In this document: positions 1 to 9,060 of the stretch, one piece after another
Position numbering within the stretch: the stretch's first letter is position 1
How the letters are laid out: the number at the start of each line of letters is the position of its first letter
The notes under the pieces: model-generated
Databases searched by the model: none
What the model was told of the DNA's origin: nothing
What the model saw: the letters and a program-made list of their open reading frames with translations, nothing else
NCBI RefSeq assembly: GCF_031326225.1
Contig: NZ_CP133720.1
Span: 3,410,001 to 3,474,000, forward strand
DNA: 64,000 nt
Direction: 5' to 3'
Origin: Undibacterium cyanobacteriorum
GTDB lineage: Bacteria; Pseudomonadota; Gammaproteobacteria; Burkholderiales; Burkholderiaceae_D
Position numbers and translations under genes: made by a program

Positions 1-606
1 ACGATCAAGCTCTTGTGCGCCGCCCTGCATTGGTTGAGCGAGGCCGAAATCAGATTGATCGCGATGCGCCTGTAAGCCAAAGTTCAAAATGCGAATACGC
101 CCAGCTTGGTCCACCCACAACTGATCACTTCCCAAGTTGCCATGCACGAGACCAAGCTGGCGCGCCTCCTCGAAGGCTTGCGCAAGATCCAACAGGTGTC
201 GAACGATCTGGCGTTCTTTGGAGCCCTCGCTTCTCTCTTGGGTGCTTTCTTTCGTTGCCCTTTCTTTGATCCAATCGACTAAGAGCTGCCCTTTCACTGA
301 CTCCATCACGATGCACAGCTGGTGCTCTTGTTGTACTAGGCTATGAATCTTGAGGAATGAAAAATGCTTCAATGCCGCCACACGACGCGCCTCATCTACG
401 AGCGCTTCAGCCTGATCTTGAGTGTGTTGCACGATTTTAACTAAGACATCACGCTGCAATAGGTTGTCACGCGCTTCTAACAACTTCACATTTGAGTCGA
501 GCTGTTGGCATTGAAATGATTGTCGAATCTCGAGATGAGACAACTCTGCGGGCAGCTCAATGCTGCTCGCATTCGCGGTCTCATGTTGAAGTTTTTGATC
601 AATCAT
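1..606 (-). CDS. Serine/threonine protein kinase-like protein, partial (3' end cut by window edge)
   Basis: The minus-strand frame opens with ATG at 606 and runs without a stop off the left edge, giving 202 visible residues. It aligns by eye with the N-lobe and catalytic loop of bacterial Hanks-type kinases and with the kinase domain of the neighbouring gene that ends at 687. The VAIK-type lysine is present (VLVKIV), but the catalytic loop reads LVHGNLGSDQ, with Asn where the catalytic Asp should be, and the DFG motif reads NFG. If these alignments are right, the domain is a pseudokinase or an atypical kinase. It lies 80 bp downstream of the other kinase-like gene on the same strand, so the two probably form one transcript. 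The C-terminal architecture is outside the window. The kinase fold is well supported; activity and target are unknown. Confidence 0.75.
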   Translation of the reverse strand, partial: MIDQKLQHETANASSIELPAELSHLEIRQSFQCQQLDSNVKLLEARDNLLQRDVLVKIVQHTQDQAEALVDEARRVAALKHFSFLKIHSLVQQEHQLCIVMESVKGQLLVDWIKERATKESTQERSEGSKERQIVRHLLDLAQAFEEARQLGLVHGNLGSDQLWVDQAGRIRILNFGLQAHRDQSDFGLAQPMQGGAQELDR

Positions 607-686
607 TTTCTACTTATCTCATTCTTTTATAGCGACCGTACGCTTTCAAACGACGTGCTTTGACCGCACGACACCGGCTTCGGTTC

Positions 687-2903
687 CTACCCACTGCTGA
701 ACTTCTTATAACGTGAATCTTTTCTCAGTTCGTCAAAAATCGGGTTCGTCACCACATCATACATTTCCGGCTCAAGCTGCTTTAACTGAGCGAGTAATTC
801 AAAAGCCTTATCCCGTTCATGAATCAATTCAAAAATCGAGGCTGCAAGTGCCAAATTATTCGGTTCATCCTGAATCGAAGATGCCATAGATTGAACGATT
901 AGACTCTTGGCCTGATCAAACTCACCTAATCGCGCTTGAATGAATGCCATATGGGACATGATAAAGGAATCGTCCGGTGAACGTGCCATACGCACTTCCA
1001 ACAATTCCTTGGCCCGTTTAAATGCCGCAATTCCCTCAGCTTCTCGACCTGGCACCCACATCAAGGCTTCTGCATATTGGTACCAACGAAAATAGCTACC
1101 TGCGACTCCTTTTTGAGGGGACACCGCCTTCTCGAATGCTTCTGCCGCTTGCTTAAACTCGCCCTTGCGGAACATCACTTGTCCCATGGAGCCGTATAGT
1201 TGCGCATTCGGTCGTACCTGCAAACCACGCTGAAAAATCTGCAACGCTTCATTGGTGCGCTGCTGGCGGTCCAACAGGTTGCCGAGCAAAGCATAGGCAT
1301 TCACGGAATCAGGTTGGCGCTGCATACTCAAGCGATAAGCCCGTTCCGCCCCCTTCACGTCACCCAAGGTAGCTAAGGCGACCCCTTTTAGTTCAGGTAA
1401 AACACGATCCTGCGGAAACGCTTCGACGCCCTCAGAGGCAAATTTCATCAGTGCTTGAATATCACCTCTCTCTAGGAGCAAGCGCGCCTTTTGCACCCAC
1501 ATCATCAGATTATTCGGCTCTAACTGCAATGCCTTTTCCGCTATCTGCAGAGCCTCATCCATTTGATGATGCCACTGGACGACCTTGGAGTGCGCCAGCA
1601 AGCTCACTGCCAAATTCGGATCAAGACTCATCGCCTGTTGCGCACTTGCTTTGGCTTTTTGCATCCAAATTTCGTCGCGTTTCTCGTTGCCATATAAACT
1701 CATGTACACCAGGCTCATGTACCCGACAGCTTTGGCATTGTTGGGAGTATGTTCCAAGACTTTTTGAAAATGTTCACGCGCTTGTTCGACTAACTGGGAA
1801 TCTGGCACTTGTGTATGCCGTTCAAGAGCAGCGATACCTTGTTCGATTTCACGCGTCTCAGAATAGGGGGTAATCGCTTTCACAATCTGCGGCCAATAAT
1901 CTTGCGCTTGCCACACAACACCCGCGCCCAACAATAAGCAGACAGCAATGGCCGTCCATCCATATCTTTTTTTGCGTCGTGCTGCGCTCGCCAATTGCCC
2001 TTGTAGGCTCTGTAGATTCACGGTACTGAGATTGCTTGAGAAGCCCTCTGCTTCGCGTATGGCGCGGCCTCGCTCGACCAGCTGTGCAAAGCTTGGGCGT
2101 AGCTCGGGATCACGTTTAAGCATGTCCATCAGCCACTGACGCAGTGCATCGGAAATATTTGTATGGAAAGTCCATTGCGCTGCATCTGCTTGCACTAGCG
2201 CCGCCACCAACGCTAAACCTTGTAAATGCGCATAAGGCATGCTGCCATTGAGCATCAGGTAAAACAAGGTGCCGACTGCGTAGACGTCTGAAGCGGGTGT
2301 CGCGATCGCATTCGCAAAACGTTCGGGCGCAAAATAAGCGATTCCCTCACTCATTTCTGCTTGATCGAGCGCGCGCAAACTATAAGGCGAAACACCATTG
2401 TTGAAGCCCCCTTTGATGAAGCCCCCATTCTTGATCCGAATTTGGCGGCTCGCATCGATCATGAAATGTTTCGCTTGAATATCACCATGTACCAAGCCGA
2501 ATTCGTGCGCCTCTGCCAATGCGGATGCAATCTGAAGCGTGAATTCGACACTCGCTTTTTCATATCCTCGGTTGAGGCTAATCCATTCCGTCAGAGGGAC
2601 ACCAACGACCGCCTCGCTGACGATATAGAGGTGTTGTCCAAGCGTTTCGAGCGCGTGAATCTTGGCAAAGGCCGCGTGCTTCAGACTCGCCACTAAGCGT
2701 GCTTGTTTGAAAATTTGTTCCGCATCGGCCTCATGACAATCGATGCGGCGAATCGAGACCGAGCGCTGTAATTGGGTATCCCAGGCTTCAAAAACGAGGT
2801 CTGATGGATCTTGCGAATGGACGGACTTCAGCTCATATTGCTGCAGAACTTCTGGCAATATGAAATCAGGATTTTCCGCTTGTTCATTGAAACCTTGTTT
2901 CAT
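687..2903 (-). CDS. Kinase-like protein with transmembrane helix and C-terminal TPR repeats
   Basis: A 738-residue protein. Residues about 20-285 form a Hanks-type kinase fold, with the FAPERF activation-segment end (APE at 192-194) and SDVYAVG (205-211) clear. A basic segment at 309-313 precedes a single membrane helix at about 314-332. The remainder (about 345-738) is a series of TPR helices, presumably on the far side of the membrane. Key residues are unusual: the VAIK lysine position reads SIRRI, the HRDLKPxN loop reads HGDIQAKHF (Asp141 kept, Lys and Asn lost), and DFG is replaced by NGG at 159-161. This favours a pseudokinase or scaffold role, possibly sensing through the TPR domain. 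It is followed on the same strand by a second kinase-like gene. ATG at 2903 is the first start in a clean frame. Confidence 0.85.
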   Translation of the reverse strand: MKQGFNEQAENPDFILPEVLQQYELKSVHSQDPSDLVFEAWDTQLQRSVSIRRIDCHEADAEQIFKQARLVASLKHAAFAKIHALETLGQHLYIVSEAVVGVPLTEWISLNRGYEKASVEFTLQIASALAEAHEFGLVHGDIQAKHFMIDASRQIRIKNGGFIKGGFNNGVSPYSLRALDQAEMSEGIAYFAPERFANAIATPASDVYAVGTLFYLMLNGSMPYAHLQGLALVAALVQADAAQWTFHTNISDALRQWLMDMLKRDPELRPSFAQLVERGRAIREAEGFSSNLSTVNLQSLQGQLASAARRKKRYGWTAIAVCLLLGAGVVWQAQDYWPQIVKAITPYSETREIEQGIAALERHTQVPDSQLVEQAREHFQKVLEHTPNNAKAVGYMSLVYMSLYGNEKRDEIWMQKAKASAQQAMSLDPNLAVSLLAHSKVVQWHHQMDEALQIAEKALQLEPNNLMMWVQKARLLLERGDIQALMKFASEGVEAFPQDRVLPELKGVALATLGDVKGAERAYRLSMQRQPDSVNAYALLGNLLDRQQRTNEALQIFQRGLQVRPNAQLYGSMGQVMFRKGEFKQAAEAFEKAVSPQKGVAGSYFRWYQYAEALMWVPGREAEGIAAFKRAKELLEVRMARSPDDSFIMSHMAFIQARLGEFDQAKSLIVQSMASSIQDEPNNLALAASIFELIHERDKAFELLAQLKQLEPEMYDVVTNPIFDELRKDSRYKKFSSG

Positions 2904-3040
2904 CAGTTTTCTTCTTATAACTTCGGAGTCGAACTATTTCGCGTCGTGATTTTGTCGCTTTGGACAGTGAGGGTTCACATTCAAATTGGACAACTTTAGG
3001 ACTTTAACATTAAAGCATTGCTGCCACGAACATCATCTTC

Positions 3041-3076
3041 ATTTTTTTACGCGTTACGTGATTTTTTTACGCGTTA
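3041..3076. repeat. Two 16-bp direct repeats spaced 20 bp apart
   Basis: The 16-mer ATTTTTTTACGCGTTA occurs at 3041-3056 and again at 3061-3076, an exact 20-bp (about two helical turns) period. It lies in the 377-bp gap between the divergent kinase gene (ends 5' at 2903) and trhO (starts 3281). The spacing suits cooperative binding of a regulator on one DNA face. This is an inference; no regulator is identified. No gene is seen in the rest of this gap. Confidence 0.5.
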
Positions 3077-3083
3077 TTTGCTA

Positions 3084-3103
3084 TTTTTTAACATGTTAAA
3101 AAA
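3084..3103. promoter_or_regulatory. Perfect 20-bp palindrome in divergent intergenic region
   Basis: TTTTTTAACATGTTAAAAAA is a perfect inverted repeat centred between 3093 and 3094, only 7 bp after the direct repeat pair. It could be an operator for a dimeric regulator. It also resembles a terminator stem, but no transcribed gene converges here (both flanking genes point away), which makes an operator more likely than a terminator. Confidence 0.45.
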
Positions 3104-3280
3104 CTAATTAAACGTGGTGCACTTACTCTCTAGCGAACAATCAGCCTACTGACTTTTTTACTCGCTTGAATGTGGACCTCGCAGGTTAAGTCGGATCGCC
3201 CTCGATTCCAAACGAAACAGCATTCTGCTTTCGTCCTATAATGCGCATCTCGCGAATTTTTCTCAGCACGACTTACGACC

Positions 3281-4153
3281 ATGGCCAGCAATTCCTATAT
3301 CAATATCTCCGCCTATAAATTCGTCACTTTTGACGACACCGAGGCCCAACGCCCACTCTTTTTAGAAAAGTGCGCGTCACTCAATCTCAAAGGCACGGTG
3401 ATCTTGTCGCCTGAGGGGATCAATATGTTTTTGGCAGGCCTTCGTCATGAAATTGATGCGTATATGGATTGGCTGCATAGCGATTCACGTTTTGCCGACA
3501 TCGTCGCAAAAGAGAGTTTGTCCGATCATCAACCGTTCACAAAACTTTTGGTCAAGATCAAACCTGAAATCATCACCATGCGCATGCCTTTGATTCGCCC
3601 AGAAGATGGACGCGCTCCAGCGGTCGAAGCCAAAACTTTGAAGCGTTGGTTGGATCAGGGACATGATGACGACGGCAAACCCGTGGTGATGGTTGATACG
3701 CGCAATGATTTCGAGGTCGACGTTGGCAGCTTTGACCATACGATCGACTATCGCATTACCAAATTCACCGAATTCCCAGCAGTGATTGAAGCCAATCGCG
3801 ATGTATTGAATGACAAAACCGTGGTGACGTTCTGCACCGGCGGGATTCGCTGCGAAAAAGCCGCGATTCATATGCAGAACGTGGGCTTCAAGAGCGTGTA
3901 TCAACTCGAAGGCGGCATCCTCAAATACTTCGAAGAAGTTGGCGGCGATCACTATCATGGCGATTGTTTTGTGTTCGACTATCGCACCGCACTCAATCCG
4001 AAACTCGAAGCCACCGACACCAAACAATGCTTTGCTTGCCGCGCGGTCGTCACACCTCGCGAGCAGCTTTCATCTTGGTATGTTCCAGGCAAATCCTGTC
4101 CACATTGTAAAAAGATGGAGCGAACCGACGGTTTGGGTCAAATTCCCGTCTAA
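3281..4153 (+). CDS. trhO: tRNA uridine(34) hydroxylase TrhO (YceA), rhodanese domain
   Basis: A 290-residue protein matching the YceA/TrhO family. The N-terminal acylphosphatase-like part (about 1-95) is followed by a rhodanese domain (about 120-225) whose active-site loop reads FCTGGIRCEKA with Cys185 and Cys191. A C-terminal zinc-binding-like segment has CxxC pairs at 250/253 and 273/276. The family hydroxylates uridine 34 in tRNA to give 5-hydroxyuridine, the precursor of cmo5U/mcmo5U, in an oxygen-dependent way. The ATG at 3281 gives the usual family N-terminus (YINISAYKF). It is monocistronic and followed by a hairpin with a short T-run. Confidence 0.93.
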   Translation: MASNSYINISAYKFVTFDDTEAQRPLFLEKCASLNLKGTVILSPEGINMFLAGLRHEIDAYMDWLHSDSRFADIVAKESLSDHQPFTKLLVKIKPEIITMRMPLIRPEDGRAPAVEAKTLKRWLDQGHDDDGKPVVMVDTRNDFEVDVGSFDHTIDYRITKFTEFPAVIEANRDVLNDKTVVTFCTGGIRCEKAAIHMQNVGFKSVYQLEGGILKYFEEVGGDHYHGDCFVFDYRTALNPKLEATDTKQCFACRAVVTPREQLSSWYVPGKSCPHCKKMERTDGLGQIPV

Positions 4154-4244
4154 GATGCCGAAGAGCTAGCGCGATCAACGAGACAACTCTCAGAGTCAAA
4201 AGCAAGCGACGCACCAAGAAACACATTGAGCGATACCTCATGGC

Positions 4245-4278
4245 GGGGCCGAATTCACCCGAATATCGGCCCCGTTTT
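4245..4278 (+). terminator. Rho-independent terminator of trhO
   Basis: GGGGCCGA (4245-4252) pairs perfectly with TCGGCCCC (4266-4273) around a 13-nt loop, followed by GTTTT. It sits 92 bp after the trhO stop. The rest of the 4154-4483 gap holds no gene that I can support. Confidence 0.65.
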
Positions 4279-4483
4279 GCTGTGCCGACGCATCCAACGC
4301 ACCGCATTACGATCCAATATTGAGCGCTCTTTTAAGCCTTAATAGCTTAACTCTGGGTATGGATGCCCCTCCAAAGTATCAGAAGATGCAACTCTAAAGA
4401 ACACGATATGCGACTTTGCATGTCGAAGTTGCGCATCAAATCAGAGCTTCGTAATAATGCGGACTTCACAACACAGTGAGGTC

Positions 4484-4999
4484 ATGATGAATACGCGATT
4501 ACTTATTTCAACGGTAGCAAAACTCTCGCTGGCACTCAGCTGCAGCATCCCACTCATGAGTTCTGCCAGCCATCTTGCACACCCCGTCGCACATGATGAT
4601 GGCCCCTCCACTACAGCCAGTGCAGCCAGTGCACCTTTGCCAGATCCCGATTGTCCATCCTGCGCTTTGTCCCGCGCCTCGACTGCGATGTCGCAAGCGG
4701 TTGGCGTGGTGGTCGAGGGCTCCCTCAATACGGTCGGTGCATCAGGAATGGTTTTAATCACCGGCGTCGAAGTACTTGCACAGGGTTCTGTGGTGGTCAT
4801 CACAGGGGTTTCGGAGGGCGTCAGTGTGACCATACAATTGTCTGGGCAAGCTTTACAAGGCATCGGTTTAGCAAGCGGCGCAGTAGTCCAAGTTTCAGCG
4901 GTCGCGACAGGACATCTCTTAATTTCGGCTGGCAAGGTCATCGCATTTATTCCGAATGCGCTCGGTAAAGCACTCATCCATCACGAGAAAATATCATGA
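4484..4999 (+). CDS. Small secreted or membrane-associated hypothetical protein
   Basis: I do not recognise a family. The ATGATG at 4484 is preceded by a GTGAGG ribosome-binding site, giving 171 residues; an upstream in-frame ATG at 4457 lacks this site. The product starts with a signal peptide (MMNTRLLIS, hydrophobic to about residue 28), then a Pro/Ala/Ser linker with a CPSC motif, then a long weakly repetitive Gly/Val/Ala-rich stretch resembling glycine-zipper sequence. The stop codon overlaps the start of the next gene (ATGA at 4996-4999), so the two are translationally coupled and probably act together. Base composition looks like its neighbours. Confidence 0.75.
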   Translation: MMNTRLLISTVAKLSLALSCSIPLMSSASHLAHPVAHDDGPSTTASAASAPLPDPDCPSCALSRASTAMSQAVGVVVEGSLNTVGASGMVLITGVEVLAQGSVVVITGVSEGVSVTIQLSGQALQGIGLASGAVVQVSAVATGHLLISAGKVIAFIPNALGKALIHHEKIS

Positions 5000-5790
5000 T
5001 GCGGCCGTTTTTATTGTGCCTCAGTTTTGCGGGACTCACTCTGCATGCTTCAGCGGCTATGGCAGGCCGCAGCTGCGAGGAGAAACCAGCCGATCCCAAT
5101 CGTGTCATGCAAGGCTTTGAGTTAGCGCAACGCGTGAAAAATGAGCTCGATCGCTCTGGTGCTGAACTTGCGGTGATCGCTCGTGCTGGTCAAGATCTTT
5201 CCAAATACCATTTGCAATATTCCCACCTAGGCATTATTCGCAAAATGGAAGATGGTCGTTGGATGGTGATGCACGAACTCAATCACTGTGGCACGGCAAA
5301 ATCCGATCTCTTTAATGAAGGTTTAGCAAACTTCTTTATGGATGATCCCTACCGCTACGAAGCTTTGCTGATGATACCGAGCGCAGAAATACAAACGCAA
5401 ATCGGACGCGCCATTAATTCCCCGACCGCTAAGGCGCTACACGAAACACGCTACAACATGGTGGCGCATCCGTTTTCGACCAAATACCAAAACTCAAATC
5501 AATGGGCCTTGGAAACCATCGCCGCCGCGCTGGCAAAAGATGTGCAAATTCAAAATCGCGAGCAAGCGCAAAGCTGGTTAAAGTTCGCCAACTATCGCGC
5601 CAGCACGTTGGAGATTTCCATGTTCACGCGTCTCGGTGGTCGCATGTTCCGCGCCAATATTGCCTTCGATGATCAACCTTTCGATCGACGCATGGCAGGC
5701 CATATTGACACGGTGACGGTGGATTCGATCGACCGCTTCCTCGGTGCTCGTGATCCTTCTTTGCAGCGCGTGGTGGTGAAATATCCTTAG
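4996..5790 (+). CDS. DUF2145 family protein, exported
   Basis: A 264-residue protein with an N-terminal signal peptide (about 1-23, cleaving after AMAG or nearby) and the conserved core I associate with DUF2145: YSHLGIIRK, WMVMHELNHCGT and LFNEGLANFF. The His/Cys/Asn arrangement (SHLG early, HELNHCGT later) is reminiscent of permuted papain-like NlpC/P60 enzymes, but I cannot show a catalytic triad, so enzymatic function is speculation. Start overlaps the stop of the preceding secreted protein by 4 bp (ATGA), implying a co-translated pair. Both are exported, so an envelope role is likely. Confidence 0.8.
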   Translation: MMRPFLLCLSFAGLTLHASAAMAGRSCEEKPADPNRVMQGFELAQRVKNELDRSGAELAVIARAGQDLSKYHLQYSHLGIIRKMEDGRWMVMHELNHCGTAKSDLFNEGLANFFMDDPYRYEALLMIPSAEIQTQIGRAINSPTAKALHETRYNMVAHPFSTKYQNSNQWALETIAAALAKDVQIQNREQAQSWLKFANYRASTLEISMFTRLGGRMFRANIAFDDQPFDRRMAGHIDTVTVDSIDRFLGARDPSLQRVVVKYP

Positions 5791-5836
5791 GCTATAGCGG
5801 TGCTTGAGATCGAATGGTCAAGAACAAAACAGCAAA

Positions 5837-6538
5837 TCAATACGGCAGATCAAATAGCAAAACTTCAGCTTGCTGACCTGCCGATAACTGCACGGCGTTT
5901 TCAGCTTGCATCAGTAGAGCATCACCCGCTTCGAGTTGATGCTGATTGACTGTAAGCTGACCGCGCGCCACATGGACATAACACAAACGATCACGTGCGA
6001 GTTCATAACGCGCTTCTTCTTGCTCATCAAATAGGCCAACATACAATGAGGCTTGTTGATGAATGCGCACCGATCCTTCACGTGCATCGGGCGACGCCAC
6101 CAAACGCAAACGTCCACGTTTTTCTTCCGCAGTAAAACGCTTTTCTTCGTAGCTCGGCGTCAAATTGAGGCGATCAGGCATGATCCAAATTTGCAGCAAA
6201 TGGGTTTTGTTTTGGCTTGAAGGATTGAACTCCGAATGGCGCACGCCGGTCCCCGCGCTCATTCTTTGTACATCGCCAGGGCGAATCGTACTACCATTTC
6301 CCATACTGTCTTTGTGCGCGATTTCGCCCTCTAAGACATAGGTAATGATCTCCATATCTTTATGTGGATGCATACCAAAGCCCATGCCTTCCGCAATCCA
6401 ATCATCATTGATGACGCGCAAAGGTCCGAAGCCCATATGGCGTGGATCATAATATTCCGCAAATGAGAAACTAAAACGTGACTGTAACCAGCCATGATTT
6501 GCCTGACCTCGTTCATTTGATTTACGCAGCACAATCAT
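5837..6538 (-). CDS. Pirin family protein (YhhW-like)
   Basis: A 233-residue bicupin of the pirin family. The N-terminal cupin carries the metal-binding set expected for pirins: HPH (His57, His59), and RHSEF (His101, Glu103). The family-typical start (IVLRKSNERG...HGWLQSRFSFSFAEYYDP) supports ATG at 6538. E. coli YhhW and human pirin have quercetin 2,3-dioxygenase activity in vitro; the physiological substrate is unknown. The gene is convergent with the DUF2145 gene (46 bp apart) and divergent from gluQ. Confidence 0.92.
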   Translation of the reverse strand: MIVLRKSNERGQANHGWLQSRFSFSFAEYYDPRHMGFGPLRVINDDWIAEGMGFGMHPHKDMEIITYVLEGEIAHKDSMGNGSTIRPGDVQRMSAGTGVRHSEFNPSSQNKTHLLQIWIMPDRLNLTPSYEEKRFTAEEKRGRLRLVASPDAREGSVRIHQQASLYVGLFDEQEEARYELARDRLCYVHVARGQLTVNQHQLEAGDALLMQAENAVQLSAGQQAEVLLFDLPY

Positions 6539-6637
6539 TCGCCAACTCCCGCAAATTGAGTAGATTTGTTAGTATAGCCGCCAATTGAAGTTTCATTTTT
6601 TTCTGAACGTTTTTGCCCTAAGTACTTTAGTTTGAGC

Positions 6638-7516
6638 ATGTCTGAATACCGTGGTCGTTTCGCCCCTTCCCCGACTGGACCTTTGCACATGGGTTCGTTG
6701 GTTGCTGCGATGGCAAGTTATCTCGACGCCAAAGCGCATCATGGTCGCTGGTTGGTGCGCATCGAAGATCTCGACTTTGATCGTAATGTCGCAGGCGCCG
6801 ATCAAGAGATCATCGCTTCTTTGAGCCGCTGCGGCATGCAATCTGATGAAGCCATCGTTTGGCAAAGTCAGCGTCAGCATTTGTATGAAGCAGCACTCAA
6901 GCAGCTAGGTGAAATGGTTTTTCCTTGCGCCTGTTCACGTAAAGAAATTGCCGATTCACGAGTACGCGCTGGTCTGCAGGATAGTCAGATTTATCCTGGT
7001 AACTGTCGTCATGGCATTAGCGATGGACGACTGGCCCGATCATTTCGCTTACGCGTACCTGAGGGAGCAGCCGCATGCATACAATTTCACGATCGTTTGC
7101 TCGGCATGCAGCAGCAAGATTTAAGCACTGAAGTCGGCGACTTTGTGCTCAAACGTGCCGATGGTTTTTGGGCATATCAACTGACGGTGGTGATCGATGA
7201 CGCCGCGCAAGGTATCACAGATATCGTTCGCGGTGAGGACCTATTGGACTCCACGGCGCGCCAACTTTTTTTACAAGATCTCTTGAGTTTGCCACATCCA
7301 CGCTATTTGCACGTGCCGGTGGTCGTCAATGAAGTTGGCGAGAAACTGTCCAAGCAAACTGGAGCGGTCGCCTTCGATCGCGGCGACAATGATCTCTTGC
7401 GCGATGCATTACTGCCTGCCGCGCAATTCCTACAACTTCATCTCGAGGGTGAGATCGAAACGATTGAACAGTTTTGGAAGTCGGCCGTGCCAGCATGGGC
7501 ACGACGCTATCTTTGA
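6638..7516 (+). CDS. gluQ: Glutamyl-Q tRNA(Asp) synthetase
   Basis: 292 residues from ATG at 6638 (an in-frame TTG two codons upstream is possible). It is a truncated glutamyl-tRNA synthetase paralogue: FAPSPTGPLHMGS carries the HIGH-like motif, GEKLSKQ is the KMSK-like motif, and a CACSRKEI...YPGNC segment fits the zinc-binding insertion. It lacks the anticodon-binding domain of GltX. GluQRS enzymes attach glutamate to queuosine 34 of tRNA(Asp). It is alone on the plus strand, convergent with the helicase gene. Confidence 0.93.
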   Translation: MSEYRGRFAPSPTGPLHMGSLVAAMASYLDAKAHHGRWLVRIEDLDFDRNVAGADQEIIASLSRCGMQSDEAIVWQSQRQHLYEAALKQLGEMVFPCACSRKEIADSRVRAGLQDSQIYPGNCRHGISDGRLARSFRLRVPEGAAACIQFHDRLLGMQQQDLSTEVGDFVLKRADGFWAYQLTVVIDDAAQGITDIVRGEDLLDSTARQLFLQDLLSLPHPRYLHVPVVVNEVGEKLSKQTGAVAFDRGDNDLLRDALLPAAQFLQLHLEGEIETIEQFWKSAVPAWARRYL

Positions 7517-7569
7517 GCGAGTTGAGCTAGTCGATGTAGAAACCTATGACTAACGCAGAAAAATATTAC

Positions 7570-9060
7570 TTAGTTCTTTTTACCCAACAAGCTACCGCCA
7601 CCAAGTAGAGCGGCGCGCTTCGGCGTCTTGCTCGCATCCACTTTCGTGGCGACTTCCGGCTTCGCAGCAACCGCACTCGCCGTGCTTGGCTCATACGGCT
7701 TCAAGAACCATGGATCGACTTTTTCACGCGGCGCTTGGTAAGTGCGAGCACTACGTTCACTACGCTCAGCACGATCACCGCGTTCACCACGATCATGGCG
7801 ATCGGATCCACGAGCTTCGCGCTCACCACGGCCAGAATTCTCACGACGCTCGGTATGTACCGACGTTGCGACAAAACCTGCCAATTGCAAACGTACGATT
7901 TTTTGTTTGGTGAGCTTCTCGATGTCGGCCAATAATCGATCATCTTTATCAGTATGCAGCGAGATTGCATCGCCCTTAGAACCGGCACGACCAGTACGAC
8001 CAATCCGATGCACATAATCTTCAGCGTTATACGGCAAATCAAAGTTAATCACGCACGGCATTTCAGAAATATCAAGACCACGCGCGGCGACGTCGGTAGC
8101 CACCAAGATTTCTACTTCACCTTGTTTGAATGCTTCGAGTGCCGCCATCCGTTCTTGTTGCGATTTGTCACCATGAATCGCGGCTGCCTTCACACCTTGC
8201 TTGACCAAATGCACTGCGAGGCGTGAAGCGCCCATCTTGGTATTGGAGAAGACGATGACTTGTTTCAAGCCACGTTCGCGAATGATGAAAGAAACGGCGT
8301 CACGTTTTTCTTCCTCTGCCACTTTGTATAGGACCTGCGTCACGTTCTCAGAAGTCGCATTGCTACGTGCCACTTCAATGGTGACGGGATCACTCAAAAA
8401 ACTGGCAGCTAATTTTTTAATTTCTGGCGAGAAAGTGGCCGAGAACATCAAATTTTGGCGCTTCTTCGGCAACAGATTAATGATGCGTTGCAAGTCTGGC
8501 AGGAAGCCCATATCCAACATGCGATCGGCTTCATCCATGATCAAAATTTGTGTCTGCGACAGATTGATGGACTTCTGTGCCACGTGATCCAGCAAGCGGC
8601 CTGGCGTGGCGATCACGATCTCGACACCACCACGTAAAATAGCTGTCTGCGGGCCGATATCAACGCCACCAAATACCACTGCGGAACGCAAACCGGTGAA
8701 GCGCGAATACGCTTTGACGTTGTCGGCAACTTGATCCGCCAATTCACGGGTTGGTGTCAAAATCAATGCACGCACTGGATGACGTGCTGGTGATGCGCTC
8801 GTATTAGCGTGAACCAACAAGTTCTGAATAATCGGTAACGAGAATCCCGCCGTTTTACCAGTCCCCGTCTGTGCCGCGCCCATCACATCACGCCCTTGCA
8901 ATACCACTGGGATCGCCTGCTCCTGAATTGGCGTTGGGTGTTCATAGCCTTGCTCTTGCAACGCGCGCAGAATTTCAGGTGCTAAACCGAATGAATCAAA
9001 ACGGGCAGGAGCATCAGCTGAAACAGGGGTAGTACTTGGAGGAATTACGGTATCGGTCAT
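7570..9060 (-). CDS. rhlE: DEAD-box ATP-dependent RNA helicase, RhlE type
   Basis: 496 residues from ATG at 9060; a GTG at 9102 preceded by an AAGG-like site would add 14 residues, and I cannot exclude it. All SF2 motifs are present: FDSFGL plus TPIQEQAIP (Q motif), AQTGTGKT, PTRELADQ, DEAD, SAT, ATDVAARGLD and HRIGRTGR. The C-terminal tail (about 400-496) is rich in Arg/Glu/Gly/Asp/Ser and ends in an Ala/Lys segment, typical of RhlE-like helicases and probably an RNA-binding disordered tail. Role: RNA unwinding in ribosome assembly and RNA decay. The symbol is by family resemblance. Confidence 0.9.
   Translation of the reverse strand: MTDTVIPPSTTPVSADAPARFDSFGLAPEILRALQEQGYEHPTPIQEQAIPVVLQGRDVMGAAQTGTGKTAGFSLPIIQNLLVHANTSASPARHPVRALILTPTRELADQVADNVKAYSRFTGLRSAVVFGGVDIGPQTAILRGGVEIVIATPGRLLDHVAQKSINLSQTQILIMDEADRMLDMGFLPDLQRIINLLPKKRQNLMFSATFSPEIKKLAASFLSDPVTIEVARSNATSENVTQVLYKVAEEEKRDAVSFIIRERGLKQVIVFSNTKMGASRLAVHLVKQGVKAAAIHGDKSQQERMAALEAFKQGEVEILVATDVAARGLDISEMPCVINFDLPYNAEDYVHRIGRTGRAGSKGDAISLHTDKDDRLLADIEKLTKQKIVRLQLAGFVATSVHTERRENSGRGEREARGSDRHDRGERGDRAERSERSARTYQAPREKVDPWFLKPYEPSTASAVAAKPEVATKVDASKTPKRAALLGGGSLLGKKN

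Noticed and set aside
3485..4027. 180-codon minus-strand open frame
   Set aside because: Antisense to trhO with no motif; the plus-strand gene is unambiguous.
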